A stretch of DNA of 56,185 nucleotides from JBBSMX01 sp038232935 (GTDB lineage: Bacteria > Bacteroidota > Rhodothermia > Rhodothermales > JANQRZ01): NCBI GenBank assembly GCA_038232935.1, contig JBBSMX010000008.1, positions 1-56,185 on the forward strand. The letters run 5' to 3'. The notes beneath the pieces were generated by a model, which was not told the origin of the DNA, did no database searches, and saw nothing but the letters and a program-made list of their open reading frames with translations. Shown one piece after another: positions 37,001 through 44,300 of the stretch (its first letter is position 1; each line of letters begins with the position of its first letter). Position numbers and translations under genes: made by a program.

Positions 37001-37366
37001 CTCCGTCACGCCGCCGATGCCCTCGGAATAGACCGGCAGGTCGACGGCGTTCGTGACCGTAAAGTCGTTGTGACTCTGGTAGACGAGGATCGGAATCCGG
37101 TTCGTGATCTGGTATCCGAACAGCTCCTCGATCTGGAGGTAGGCGTCCTCGGCGGCCTTCGCGGTGAAGTCAGCGAGGGCACGGCCGCCGGGCTCGTAGT
37201 AGTACACGTCGAAGTGCGTAGACTGGAGGTACTGCCAGTCCAGCGCCTCGTACTGCACTTTGTTCTTGCCGAAGCGGAAGTACTGCGCCTCGGCCGACCG
37301 CGCGCCGAGCCCCACGACGAGCGCGGCGGCGAGGATCCATCCAGCGAGGCGACGAGCGGGAAGCAT
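34034..37366 (-). CDS. Secreted peptidase-MA / beta-propeller / outer-membrane barrel protein
   Basis: A 1110-residue surface protein. A signal peptide (WILAAALVVGLGARSAEAQ) precedes a gluzincin-like domain (about 30-270) with a zinc site VIHHELVHAVIND and WFNEGLAEYAA. A TolB/DPP-like propeller (about 285-600) has repeated WSPDG or SxDG blades (SVKWSPDGSRIAFEG, AWSPDGHTLVFHSD). A linker (about 640-720) leads to a D15/Bam-like barrel that ends in aromatic Phe (FSIGLDF). This three-part layout is typical of Bacteroidota and Rhodothermota. The substrate is unknown. I chose the ATG at 37366; the upstream extension lacks a signal. It is divergent from the RAYT gene. Confidence 0.86.
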   Translation of the reverse strand: MLPARRLAGWILAAALVVGLGARSAEAQYFRFGKNKVQYEALDWQYLQSTHFDVYYYEPGGRALADFTAKAAEDAYLQIEELFGYQITNRIPILVYQSHNDFTVTNAVDLPVYSEGIGGVTELFKNRVAIPFTGDYRDFRRVIHHELVHAVINDMFYGGSIQSIIQNGIRLQIPLWFNEGLAEYAALGWDTNSDMYVRDAVVNDYLAPIDRLGGYFAYRGGQAVWDYVATQYGREKITEILQRLRVSRSVNGSFKRATGLDLDDLSERWHDALKAVYFPEVAARENLDEIARPLVTDKNGGYYNTGAAISPQGDKVAFLTAKGPLFDVYVVETTGNAPPRKIIDGQNNVQFESLRILTPGLSWGPDGDRLAVAVKSGQSDAIAIVDVRTRKTIHYRVPDLDAIISVKWSPDGSRIAFEGTRGPQSDLYVLDFASGETVNYTADLFSDHEPAWSPDGHTLVFHSDRGDYVETGRYTAETFSMLDHDYAQLDLYRLDLDAPGRLERLTFDEDWDEQSAAFGSDPDRLLFVSDRNGINNLWEKDLATGEERPLTNLLTGVTQVSLSADGKRAALVALNEGVPSIYLLRDPFGRATEPEPLRPTVWAQRVEGEVATPAPALALAGQTTLDNNPILRDAANDHPFIADPMRARRLPEPLVAAATTTGTNGNHGTHRYDGTPPDDTSRDALDIGEAAEDADAEGEPDSTVYGTIRVDFRNYDFSDAFDEAQRQREEQICPRFEPIDNVNADGSFKEKRYRLNFSPDIVYGNVGYDAIFGVQSVTQMLFSDMLGNHQIFAATNLIIDLRNSDYLLGYQYLPRRTDFTLTGFHLARQLTDFTRETIFRYRNYGLTVSALYPLDKFRRVEGEMSVLGTSLTDLVDPALRARSRVFLYPALTYTRDGTEPGFLFPSGGRRYALRLAGSPGVSVTFATLLADARQYVGFGPYYSLAFRASAGVSVGPNPQHFYAAGVQNWINPTFRSIPIENENDFVFATPVLPLRGFGIDERSGSKFGLVNAEFRVPLFAAILPGPIPFLPLYNLQGTAFLDVGTIYSDGFDLRRLNEEGKEVFDDLLVGTGVGLRTILLGYPLRLDWAWPYDGRGFGDSQFYFSIGLDF

Positions 37367-37476
37367 GGCGTTGTACGAACGACGTCTCAGACGATAGCGT
37401 AATCCCCCACCCGGCGCAAGCCACAACGGCAGGGACGTCTGCGGTTATAACGGCCGGTGCCCGGCGTCTATTGGGC

Positions 37477-38058
37477 ATGGCTTACGACCCCGCCCGACAC
37501 CACCGCCGCTCAATCCGGCTCCCGCAGTACGACTACGCCTCGCCCGGCTGGTACTTCGTGACGATCTGCACCCACGAGCGGGCGTCCCTGTTCGGCGAGA
37601 TGGAGGACGATGCCGTGCGGTTGAGCCCGGCGGGCGAGATGACAACTGACTGGTGGCACCGGCTGCCCGACAAATTTCCCCACGCCCGCCTCGACGCCTT
37701 CGTGGTGATGCCGAACCACGTCCACGGCATCATCGGCCTCGTGGATATCCCAATCGTAGGGGCGGACCCACGTGTCCGCCCTGTTCCGGAGCCCGCCGCC
37801 AACCCCGACCAGGGCGCACACACGGGTGCGCCCCTACCGCAGATCATCCAATGGTGGAAGACGAAGACGACGAATGTGTACATCAGCGGCGTCCGGGCGC
37901 AGGGGTGGTCGCCGTTCGACCGCCGGCTGTGGCAACGGAATTATTGGGAACGCATCATCCGCACCGAGCGCGAGCTCGACCGCACCCGCCGGTACATCCG
38001 CGACAATCCGTTGCGGTGGCATCTCGACAGGATGCACCCCGCGCGGCGACGGGGGTAA
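37477..38058 (+). CDS. REP-associated tyrosine transposase (RAYT) carrying a REPIN-like insert
   Basis: A Y1-type HUH transposase of 193 residues. PNHVHGII (about residue 77) holds the metal-binding His pair, preceded by WYFVTICTHERASLFGE, typical of RAYTs; the catalytic Tyr is probable in RTRRYIRDNPLRWH and NYWERIIR is a family block. Between PNHVH and the C-terminal helices, residues about 95-120 (VGADPRVRPV through GAHTGAPL) are encoded by two GTAG-headed palindromes in inverted orientation (37756-37837). Similar sequence (VGA...ASPL) is seen in other RAYTs, from memory, not searched. RAYTs move or maintain REP elements. Start at the ATG 37477; a TTG at 37471 is also possible. Confidence 0.85.
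   Translation: MAYDPARHHRRSIRLPQYDYASPGWYFVTICTHERASLFGEMEDDAVRLSPAGEMTTDWWHRLPDKFPHARLDAFVVMPNHVHGIIGLVDIPIVGADPRVRPVPEPAANPDQGAHTGAPLPQIIQWWKTKTTNVYISGVRAQGWSPFDRRLWQRNYWERIIRTERELDRTRRYIRDNPLRWHLDRMHPARRRG
37756..37837. repeat. REPIN-like pair of inverted GTAG palindromes inside the RAYT gene
   Basis: Left arm: GTAG (37756-37759), then GGGCGGAC and its complement GTCCGCCC as a hairpin. Right arm, in inverted orientation: GGGCGCAC/GTGCGCCC hairpin ending in CTAC (37834-37837). The span is 82 bp and keeps the frame open. Confidence 0.7.
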
Positions 38059-38065
38059 AAACACC

Positions 38066-39364
38066 TCACGCGGAGCGCACCCACCGTGCCAGGTCTCGGA
38101 ACGTCGCCTTCTTCCCGTACATCAGGATGCCGACGCGGTAGATCCGGCTCGCCACCCAGATCGTCCCGATGAACGCGAGCGCCAGCAGCAGCAGCGAGAG
38201 GCCCATCTGCCAGAATGGGACCTCGGTGGCCGCCGCGCGGACGACCATCAGGATCGGCGAGAAGAAAGGGACGAGCGAGAGGGCGACGGAGAGCGGCGCG
38301 TCCGGGTTGTCCGCGATGAACGGGAGGAAGATGGCCGGGAGGATCACCGGAACCATAATCGGGAGTTGCAGGCTCTGCGCATCGCTCTCCTGATCTACGG
38401 CCGAGCCGACGGCGGCGAACAGGCTGCCGTAGAGGAGGTAGCCGCCGAGGAAGAACAGCAGGAAGTAGGCGATGAGGTCGAACGGCACGTTCGCCAGCGT
38501 CAGGATGGAGGGATCGAACGGGAGGTTCTCGGCCTGCGCGGCGGCCTCAGCCCCGGCCAGGCTCGCCGGGTCGACGAGCGTGGAGAGCACGCCGCCGAGC
38601 ACGACGATGCCCGCGAGGACGAGCACGACCCACAGCGCGAACTGCGTCAGCCCGACGGCTCCGATGCCGAGCACCTTCCCCATCATGAGCTGGAACGGTC
38701 GCGCGCTCGACGCCACGATCTCGACGATCCGGTTCGTCTTCTCCTCGATCACCCCGCGCATCACCATCGCGCCGTAGACGAACATGGCGATGTAGATGAT
38801 GAAGCCCATCGCGTAGCCGAGCCCAGCGTAGAGCCACCCCCGATCCGCCGCATCGCCCTCGTCCGTGATCGCCACCATCTGCACATCCACCGACTTCTCC
38901 ACGGCGTCGAGCACGAGCTGTGGGGCACCGGCCGCCTCCAGCCTTGCCCGCCGCACCACGTCGGCCACGGCGTCTTCGAGCCGGAACTGCGTCGAGAAGC
39001 CACCGCTGCCCTCGGAATAGAACGAGGCCTCGCCCTCACCCTGTAGCAGCCCGGCGGGGAGGACGAAGTAGCCATCGAGTTCGCCGCGCCGGACGCGCTG
39101 GCGCAGGCTGTCCTCCGGCATGTCCACGACGGTCGCCACGTAGCCCGCCGGCAGCCGCTCGCCGAGGGCCGGGCCGAGCCGCTCCGTCCGGTCCAGAATC
39201 GCGACCGTCTTCGCCCCGCTGTCCTGCGTCAGCACGCCGACGCCGATCGAGACGGCGGCGAGCAGGAGGAGCATCACCGGCGCGAGCACCGTGGCGACAA
39301 CGAAGCTTTTGGTCGTGACCCGGCGGAGGTACTCGCTCCGGGCGATGATGGCGATTTTGTTCAT
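38066..39364 (-). CDS. ABC transporter permease (ABC-2 type, NatB-like)
   Basis: Membrane subunit of an ABC-2 exporter, 432 residues. One helix lies near the N-terminus (SFVVATVLAPVMLLLLAAVSI), followed by a large extracytoplasmic domain (about 40-175) and then five or six helices with the family stretches VMRGVIEEKTNRIVEIVASS and FQLMMGKVLGIGAVGLTQF. This layout fits NatB/YhaP sodium- or antibiotic-efflux permeases. It is cotranscribed with the ATPase, though a 123-base gap with a repeat lies between them. I chose the ATG at 39364. Confidence 0.9.
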   Translation of the reverse strand: MNKIAIIARSEYLRRVTTKSFVVATVLAPVMLLLLAAVSIGVGVLTQDSGAKTVAILDRTERLGPALGERLPAGYVATVVDMPEDSLRQRVRRGELDGYFVLPAGLLQGEGEASFYSEGSGGFSTQFRLEDAVADVVRRARLEAAGAPQLVLDAVEKSVDVQMVAITDEGDAADRGWLYAGLGYAMGFIIYIAMFVYGAMVMRGVIEEKTNRIVEIVASSARPFQLMMGKVLGIGAVGLTQFALWVVLVLAGIVVLGGVLSTLVDPASLAGAEAAAQAENLPFDPSILTLANVPFDLIAYFLLFFLGGYLLYGSLFAAVGSAVDQESDAQSLQLPIMVPVILPAIFLPFIADNPDAPLSVALSLVPFFSPILMVVRAAATEVPFWQMGLSLLLLALAFIGTIWVASRIYRVGILMYGKKATFRDLARWVRSA

Positions 39365-39373
39365 GGGGTTCAA

Positions 39374-39460
39374 AAACGTAAAGACACAAAACGTAAGGGG
39401 ACTTCGCTGAAACGTCCTGCTGCGGGCACCCTTACGTTTTACGCAGTACGTTTTGCGTGA
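39374..39460. repeat. Dispersed repeat, second copy
   Basis: ACGTAAGG and CCTTACGT arms flank a loop, then TTTTACGCAGTACGTTTTGCG. The block GGGCACCCTTACGTTTTACG recalls the right arm of the hairpin at 29030-29064. It fills most of the gap between the ABC ATPase and permease genes and may attenuate the permease. Confidence 0.5.
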
Positions 39461-39487
39461 TGGTGCAGAGCGCGACCGCCGCCTCCC

Positions 39488-40420
39488 CTACTCCGTCTCC
39501 AGAGGCTCCGGCGTTTGCCCGTTCACCGCCATCACGAAGATCTCGGAGAGCGGCGGCTCGTTGAGCTCGAAGCGGTAGACCTCATCCAGGCTCGGGAGCG
39601 CGGTTTCGAGCACGTGCCGGGCCGTCGTGCCGTCGAGCAGGCGGAACTCGGCGTGGCCGCTGGAGCGCGAGCGGAGCCGGATCGCGCCGTCGGCTTCGAG
39701 CCGGTCGAGGAAGCCGTCGCCGCCGCTGAACTCTATCGTGACGGTGTTCTTGCCGAACGAGCGCTTGATGTCGCGGAGCGAGCCGTGGAGGACTTCGCGG
39801 CCGTTCGCGATCAGGAAGATGTCGTCGCAGAGTTGCTCCACCTGCTCCATCCGGTGCGAGGCGAAGAGGATCGTCCGGCCGGCCTCGCGGAGTTCGAGGA
39901 TGATGTCTTTGAGCAGCGCCGCGTTGATCGGGTCGAGGCCGGAGAAGGGCTCGTCGAAGATGAGGAGCTGCGGGTCGTGGAGGATGGTGGCGATGAACTG
40001 GACCTTCTGCTGCATCCCCTTCGAGAGCTCGTCCACCCGCTTGCCGAACCAGTCGGCCGTGCCGAAGCGGTCGAGCCAGCGGCGGACGGCGGCGGACGCC
40101 TCGGCCTTCGAGAGCCCTTTGAGCTGCGCGAGGTAAAGGAGCTGCTCACCGACTTTCATCTTGCGGTAGAGGCCGCGCTCCTCGGGCAGGTACCCCATGC
40201 CGAGCTGCGTCTCCGGCCCCACCGTCTGCCCGCCGAACGTGATCCGCCCCTCGTCCGGCGTCGTGATGTAGGTGATCATCCGGATCGTCGAGGTCTTCCC
40301 CGCTCCGTTCGGCCCGAGCACGCCGAAGATCCGCCCCGGCTCGACCTCGAAAGAAACCCCGTCCACGGCGACGAACGAGCCGTAGCGCTTGGTGACGTGG
40401 TCGACGGCGAGGACGGACAT
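39488..40420 (-). CDS. ABC transporter ATP-binding protein (NatA-like)
   Basis: ATPase subunit of the exporter, 310 residues. Walker A is GPNGAGKTST, the signature is LSKGMQQKVQF (in place of LSGGQ), Walker B is LLIFDEPFSGLDP, and the switch His lies in LFASHRMEQVEQL. The Met-Gln-Gln-Lys signature is typical of the NatA group. A C-terminal domain of about 75 residues follows. I chose the ATG at 40420, where the family sequence MSVLAVDHVTKRYGSF begins. The frame is open upstream but out of family. Confidence 0.93.
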   Translation of the reverse strand: MSVLAVDHVTKRYGSFVAVDGVSFEVEPGRIFGVLGPNGAGKTSTIRMITYITTPDEGRITFGGQTVGPETQLGMGYLPEERGLYRKMKVGEQLLYLAQLKGLSKAEASAAVRRWLDRFGTADWFGKRVDELSKGMQQKVQFIATILHDPQLLIFDEPFSGLDPINAALLKDIILELREAGRTILFASHRMEQVEQLCDDIFLIANGREVLHGSLRDIKRSFGKNTVTIEFSGGDGFLDRLEADGAIRLRSRSSGHAEFRLLDGTTARHVLETALPSLDEVYRFELNEPPLSEIFVMAVNGQTPEPLETE

Positions 40421-40568
40421 AGGGAGATGCGAACGGTGGAAGGGCGTCGATGCGGCTCCCCTATTCGCACGGGGAGCGCCCGAAGTTACACGCCGCAGGA
40501 CGCAGGTATACGACCGAGACCCACGCCGCTGAGTCGCCTTGAGGAGAAGCGAGCCCGTCACTCCGCCC

Positions 40569-40856
40569 TCAGAGCAGCGCCATCCGGTCGGCGGGGATGG
40601 GGAGGAGGTACTGCGACTCCATCGCCTCTTCGTGGACGCCGAAGAGCCCGGTCCCGCGGAAGTCTACGACGACGTACTTCTCGGAGATCTGAACTACCTC
40701 GCCGATGCCGTAGTACGTCGGCATCGGGCCGTAGTAGACGAGGTCGCCCACGGCGAGCTGGCCCGTGCGGGCGCGCCGGTAGAAGGGCAGCACCGTCGGG
40801 AGGAACTCCAGCCGGTAGGCGGGGCGGTCTTTTCTATAGAAGGCGGCAGGTTCCAT
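40569..40856 (-). CDS. Conserved hypothetical protein, small beta-rich
   Basis: A 95-residue soluble protein: MEPAAFYRKDRPAYRLEFL, PTVLPFYRRARTGQLAVGDLVYYGPM, then YYGIGEVVQISEKYVVVDFRG. The Gly/Val pattern around VGDLVYYG and EKYVVVDF suggests an SH3-like barrel. I do not recognise the family. The start at 40856 is inferred; upstream in the frame there is only noise. It lies upstream of the ABC ATPase on the same strand, 148 bases away, and may be independent. Confidence 0.6.
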   Translation of the reverse strand: MEPAAFYRKDRPAYRLEFLPTVLPFYRRARTGQLAVGDLVYYGPMPTYYGIGEVVQISEKYVVVDFRGTGLFGVHEEAMESQYLLPIPADRMALL

Positions 40857-41029
40857 AAGGCGGCGCGTACTACGCCGTGGGGGACGGCGGGTTCGCAAGC
40901 TAAGAATCCGTTCGGGCTTTTCTTCGAACCATTCGCGGTGCACCCTGGTATATTTGGGAACATCACGGGGCCTCCACTTCTCTCTGCGGGCACCTCTCCC
41001 CGGACTCGCCGCGCGCTCGCGTGGAACCC

Positions 41030-41305
41030 ATGCATTACGAAGACAAAATCATCGACCGGCAGATCGGGCGGAACGCCCAGCTTTTCGCCGAGGCCATCGC
41101 CGAGTTGGACACCGAAGAGCGCCGCTATCCCTACCTGCGTATCCTCATCTCGGTCATCGAGCAGGCGCACCCCGAGTGGGGGCAGGCCCCGGAGAAAGCC
41201 ACCCAGATCAGCAGCCTCGTTCACGAGCTCAGCGGCGGTGCCCTCGCCCCCGAGGAGACAGCGCAGGTCATCCGCGCCCGCGACGAGGAGCGCGGTTACC
41301 GTTGA
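41030..41305 (+). CDS. DUF4290-like protein
   Basis: A 91-residue protein: MHYEDKIIDRQIGRNAQLFAEA, LDTEERRYPYLRILISVIEQAHPEWGQAPEK. The pattern IGRN, a Glu-Glu-Arg run and an N/HP-rich helix recall Bacteroidota DUF4290, which is longer, so this may be a short relative. The function is unknown. The start is ATG 41030, or GTG 41021 with three more residues. It is alone on the plus strand between the minus-strand hypothetical gene and the hybrid kinase. Confidence 0.6.
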   Translation: MHYEDKIIDRQIGRNAQLFAEAIAELDTEERRYPYLRILISVIEQAHPEWGQAPEKATQISSLVHELSGGALAPEETAQVIRARDEERGYR

Positions 41306-41375
41306 GCAAAGCGGCACAAGTCACGGCGAGGGCTCTGCAATGGGGTTGAGGCCCTCCCATAACCCATCGGTTGTT

Positions 41376-44300
41376 CTAGCCCCCGTTCGTGACCCGCGCG
41401 AGGGACGGCATCGCAGGAACTGAGCAGGGTGCCGAGCCGGACTCAGCCAGCTCGCTCGCCACCGCCTCGAGCACGTCGCGGGCGGCCCCGTTGAAGGGGA
41501 GCAGGACCGTGACGGCCGCATCCAGGTTTTCGGCATCGCAGGCGTCCTGCATCGTCTTCGCCCGCGAGACGAGCGTGTCGGCGCCGAGCATGGCACCGAG
41601 GGTCTTGATCGAGTGCGCCGCCCGCCCGGCGCTCTCCGCGTCGTTCTCTCCGAGGCAGGCAACCACGCGTTGCACCTCCTCGGCCAGGCTGTCGTGCAGA
41701 TCGCCGAGCAGGGAGCCGTAAAACTCAGCGTCGCCGCCTGCCTGTTCGAGCAGCTCCGGGAATGCCACCGGCGCGCTCGGCGGCGCGTCCTCGCTCGGCG
41801 TCGTCACGTCCGCCGCGACGCGGCTGAGCGCGTCGCGGAAGGCCTCCTGATCGATGGGCTTCCCGAGGAACCCGTCCATGCCGGCCGCGAAGCACGCCTC
41901 CCGCTTGTCGCTCGTCACGTCGGCCGTCATCGCGATCACGCGTGGCTGCGTCAGCGCGGCGTCGGCGCGGAGGCGGCGTGTGGCTTCGAGCCCGTCGAGG
42001 CGGGGCATCCGCAGGTCCATCAGCACCACGTCGTAAGCGCTGCGGTGGAGCGCGTCGAGCGCTTCCTCGCCGTCGGCCACCATGTCGGCGCGGTAGCCGA
42101 GGCGCCGGAGCGCCAGCCCGATCACGCGCTGGTTGACGAGGTTGTCTTCCGCGACGAGGATACGGAGCGGGAACGCTGCCGGAGCGGGTGAGGACGGTGA
42201 GGGAGCATGCATGTCGGTGGAGGATTCGGAAAGGAAAACGGCGGGCTCGGACGCAGGCTGAAGCACCCGCACGGCCACACGGCACAGTTGGGAGGGTTTG
42301 ACCGGCTTGAGGAGGGAGTCGGCGAGGAGGCCGGACGCCACACGCGGGCGCTCCTGCACGGAGCTGAGCATGACGAGCGGCAGCGACGGACAGCGCTCGG
42401 CGAGGACGGCGGCGAGCTCGGCCCCGTCCATGTCCGGCATGTGGAAATCCAGAAAGGCCAGGTCGAACGTCTCGCCGGCGTCGATCAGAGCGAGGGCTGC
42501 GGCTGCCGACGGCACAGCGACGGACTCGCCTCCCCACTTCGTGGTCTGGAGCGCGAGGATGCGGCGGTTCGTGTCATTGTCGTCCACGATCAGCACGCGG
42601 CGGTCCGCCAGCGACGTGGCACCCCGGCAGGGCAGCGGCGGACGCTCGTCGGGCAGAGCGGCGATGGGCACGGTGATGGAGAACGTCGAGCCCACGCCGG
42701 GCTCGCTCTCGGCGGCAATCGTGCCACCCATGGCCTCGGTGAGCTGTTTTGCGATGGAGAGGCCCAGGCCCGTGCCCCCGTACCTCCGGGTCGTCGAGGT
42801 GTCGGCCTGCGTGAACTCCTCGAAGAGGTGCACCAGCCGATCCTGCGCGACGCCGATGCCGGTGTCGCGGACGGCCACATGGAGCGCGCCGTCGGAGGTC
42901 GGGACGGCGGTCAGGACGACCTCGCCCGTGTCGGTGAACTTGACGGCGTTGGAGAGCAGGTTGACGACGATCTGGCGAAGGCGCGTCGCGTCGCCGGAGG
43001 CCATGTAGGGCACGTCCTCGTCCACATCGTAGGCCAGCTCGATGCGCTTCTCCGCCGCGCGGTGCGCTACGAGGTCGAGCGCGTCCTCGAAGCAGGCGCG
43101 GACCTCGAACGGCTGCTCCTCCAGCTCCAGCATGCCGGCCTCGATCTTCGAGAAGTCGAGCACGTCGTTGATGATGGCGAGCAGGCCTTCGCCGCTGCTG
43201 CGGATGACGGACGCGAACTCGAACTGCTCTTCCCCCAGGTCCGTGTCGAGGAGGTGCCCCGTCATCCCGATCACGCCGTTGAGGGGCGTGCGGATCTCGT
43301 GGCTCATCGTGGCGAGGAACTCGCTCTTGGCCTTGGCCGCCGCGAGGGCCTCCGTCCGGGCGCGGTCCAGGGCGGCATTCGTCTCGCCCAGTTGCCGGTT
43401 GGTCGCCTCGACGCGCTCTTTCTCCGCGCGCAGCTCGGCGGTGCGCCGCTCGACGGCATCGGAGAGCTCCCGCTGGCGGACTCGGTAGAGGGCCGTCTTT
43501 CGGTTGTAGATGCCGAGCACTAGGCCGAGCAGCCCGAGAACGGCCGAGGCCAGGAACCAGGGCGTGCGCCAGAACGGCGGAGTGATGGTAAACGCGAGCC
43601 TCTCCGGGGCCGGCGTCCACAGGCCGTCCGCGCTTTGAGCCCGGACGTGGAACGTGTACCGTCCAGGGGCGAGGTTGGAGAACAGGGCCGTCTTGGAGGT
43701 CACGAGGGGGCTCCACTCGGCGGGCTCGGCTTCCCCGCCAGCCGCCAGGCCGTACTGATAGCGCAGCCCTTTCGGAGCCCCGAGGTCGATGCCGGTAAAC
43801 GCGACTGAGAGGTAGTTGAGCTCCGGCGGCAGCTGCAGACCGACAGGGAGGCCACGCTCGTCGGTGCTTTCTGCGAAGGCGTGCCAGTCGGTGCCGCCCG
43901 AGAGGCGCAGGCTGTCGAGATGAAGGCGGGGCGGACGGGCGGTGGGCAGGGCGTTTGGGTCGAAGCACGTCAGGCCGCTCGGCGTGCCGACCCATAGCCG
44001 TCCGTGGGAGTCCCAGAGGGCCGCGCCCTGGTTGGCCTCGACGGCCATAAAGCCCCGGCTGGCATCGTAGAGCGTGAAAGGCAGCGCCTCGCCCAGCGTC
44101 TCATTGCGCAGATCGAACCGGGCGATGCCGCGGTTGGTCCCGGCCCAAAGCTCCCCTTTCGGGCCGAACGAGAGCGAATAGGTCGTCGCGCCGCGGAGGC
44201 GGCCGGCGAGGGGGTGGAGGGCCGGGTTGCGGGTCGTGCCCGGCGCGAAGTGCATCAGGCCGTGGTCCGCGAAGCCGCCCCAGATAGAACCGTCCGGAGC

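Noticed and set aside
34487..37402. Plus-strand open frame of 971 codons opposite the peptidase/propeller/barrel gene
   Set aside because: Antisense shadow without motifs; the minus strand has a signal peptide, zinc motif and blades.
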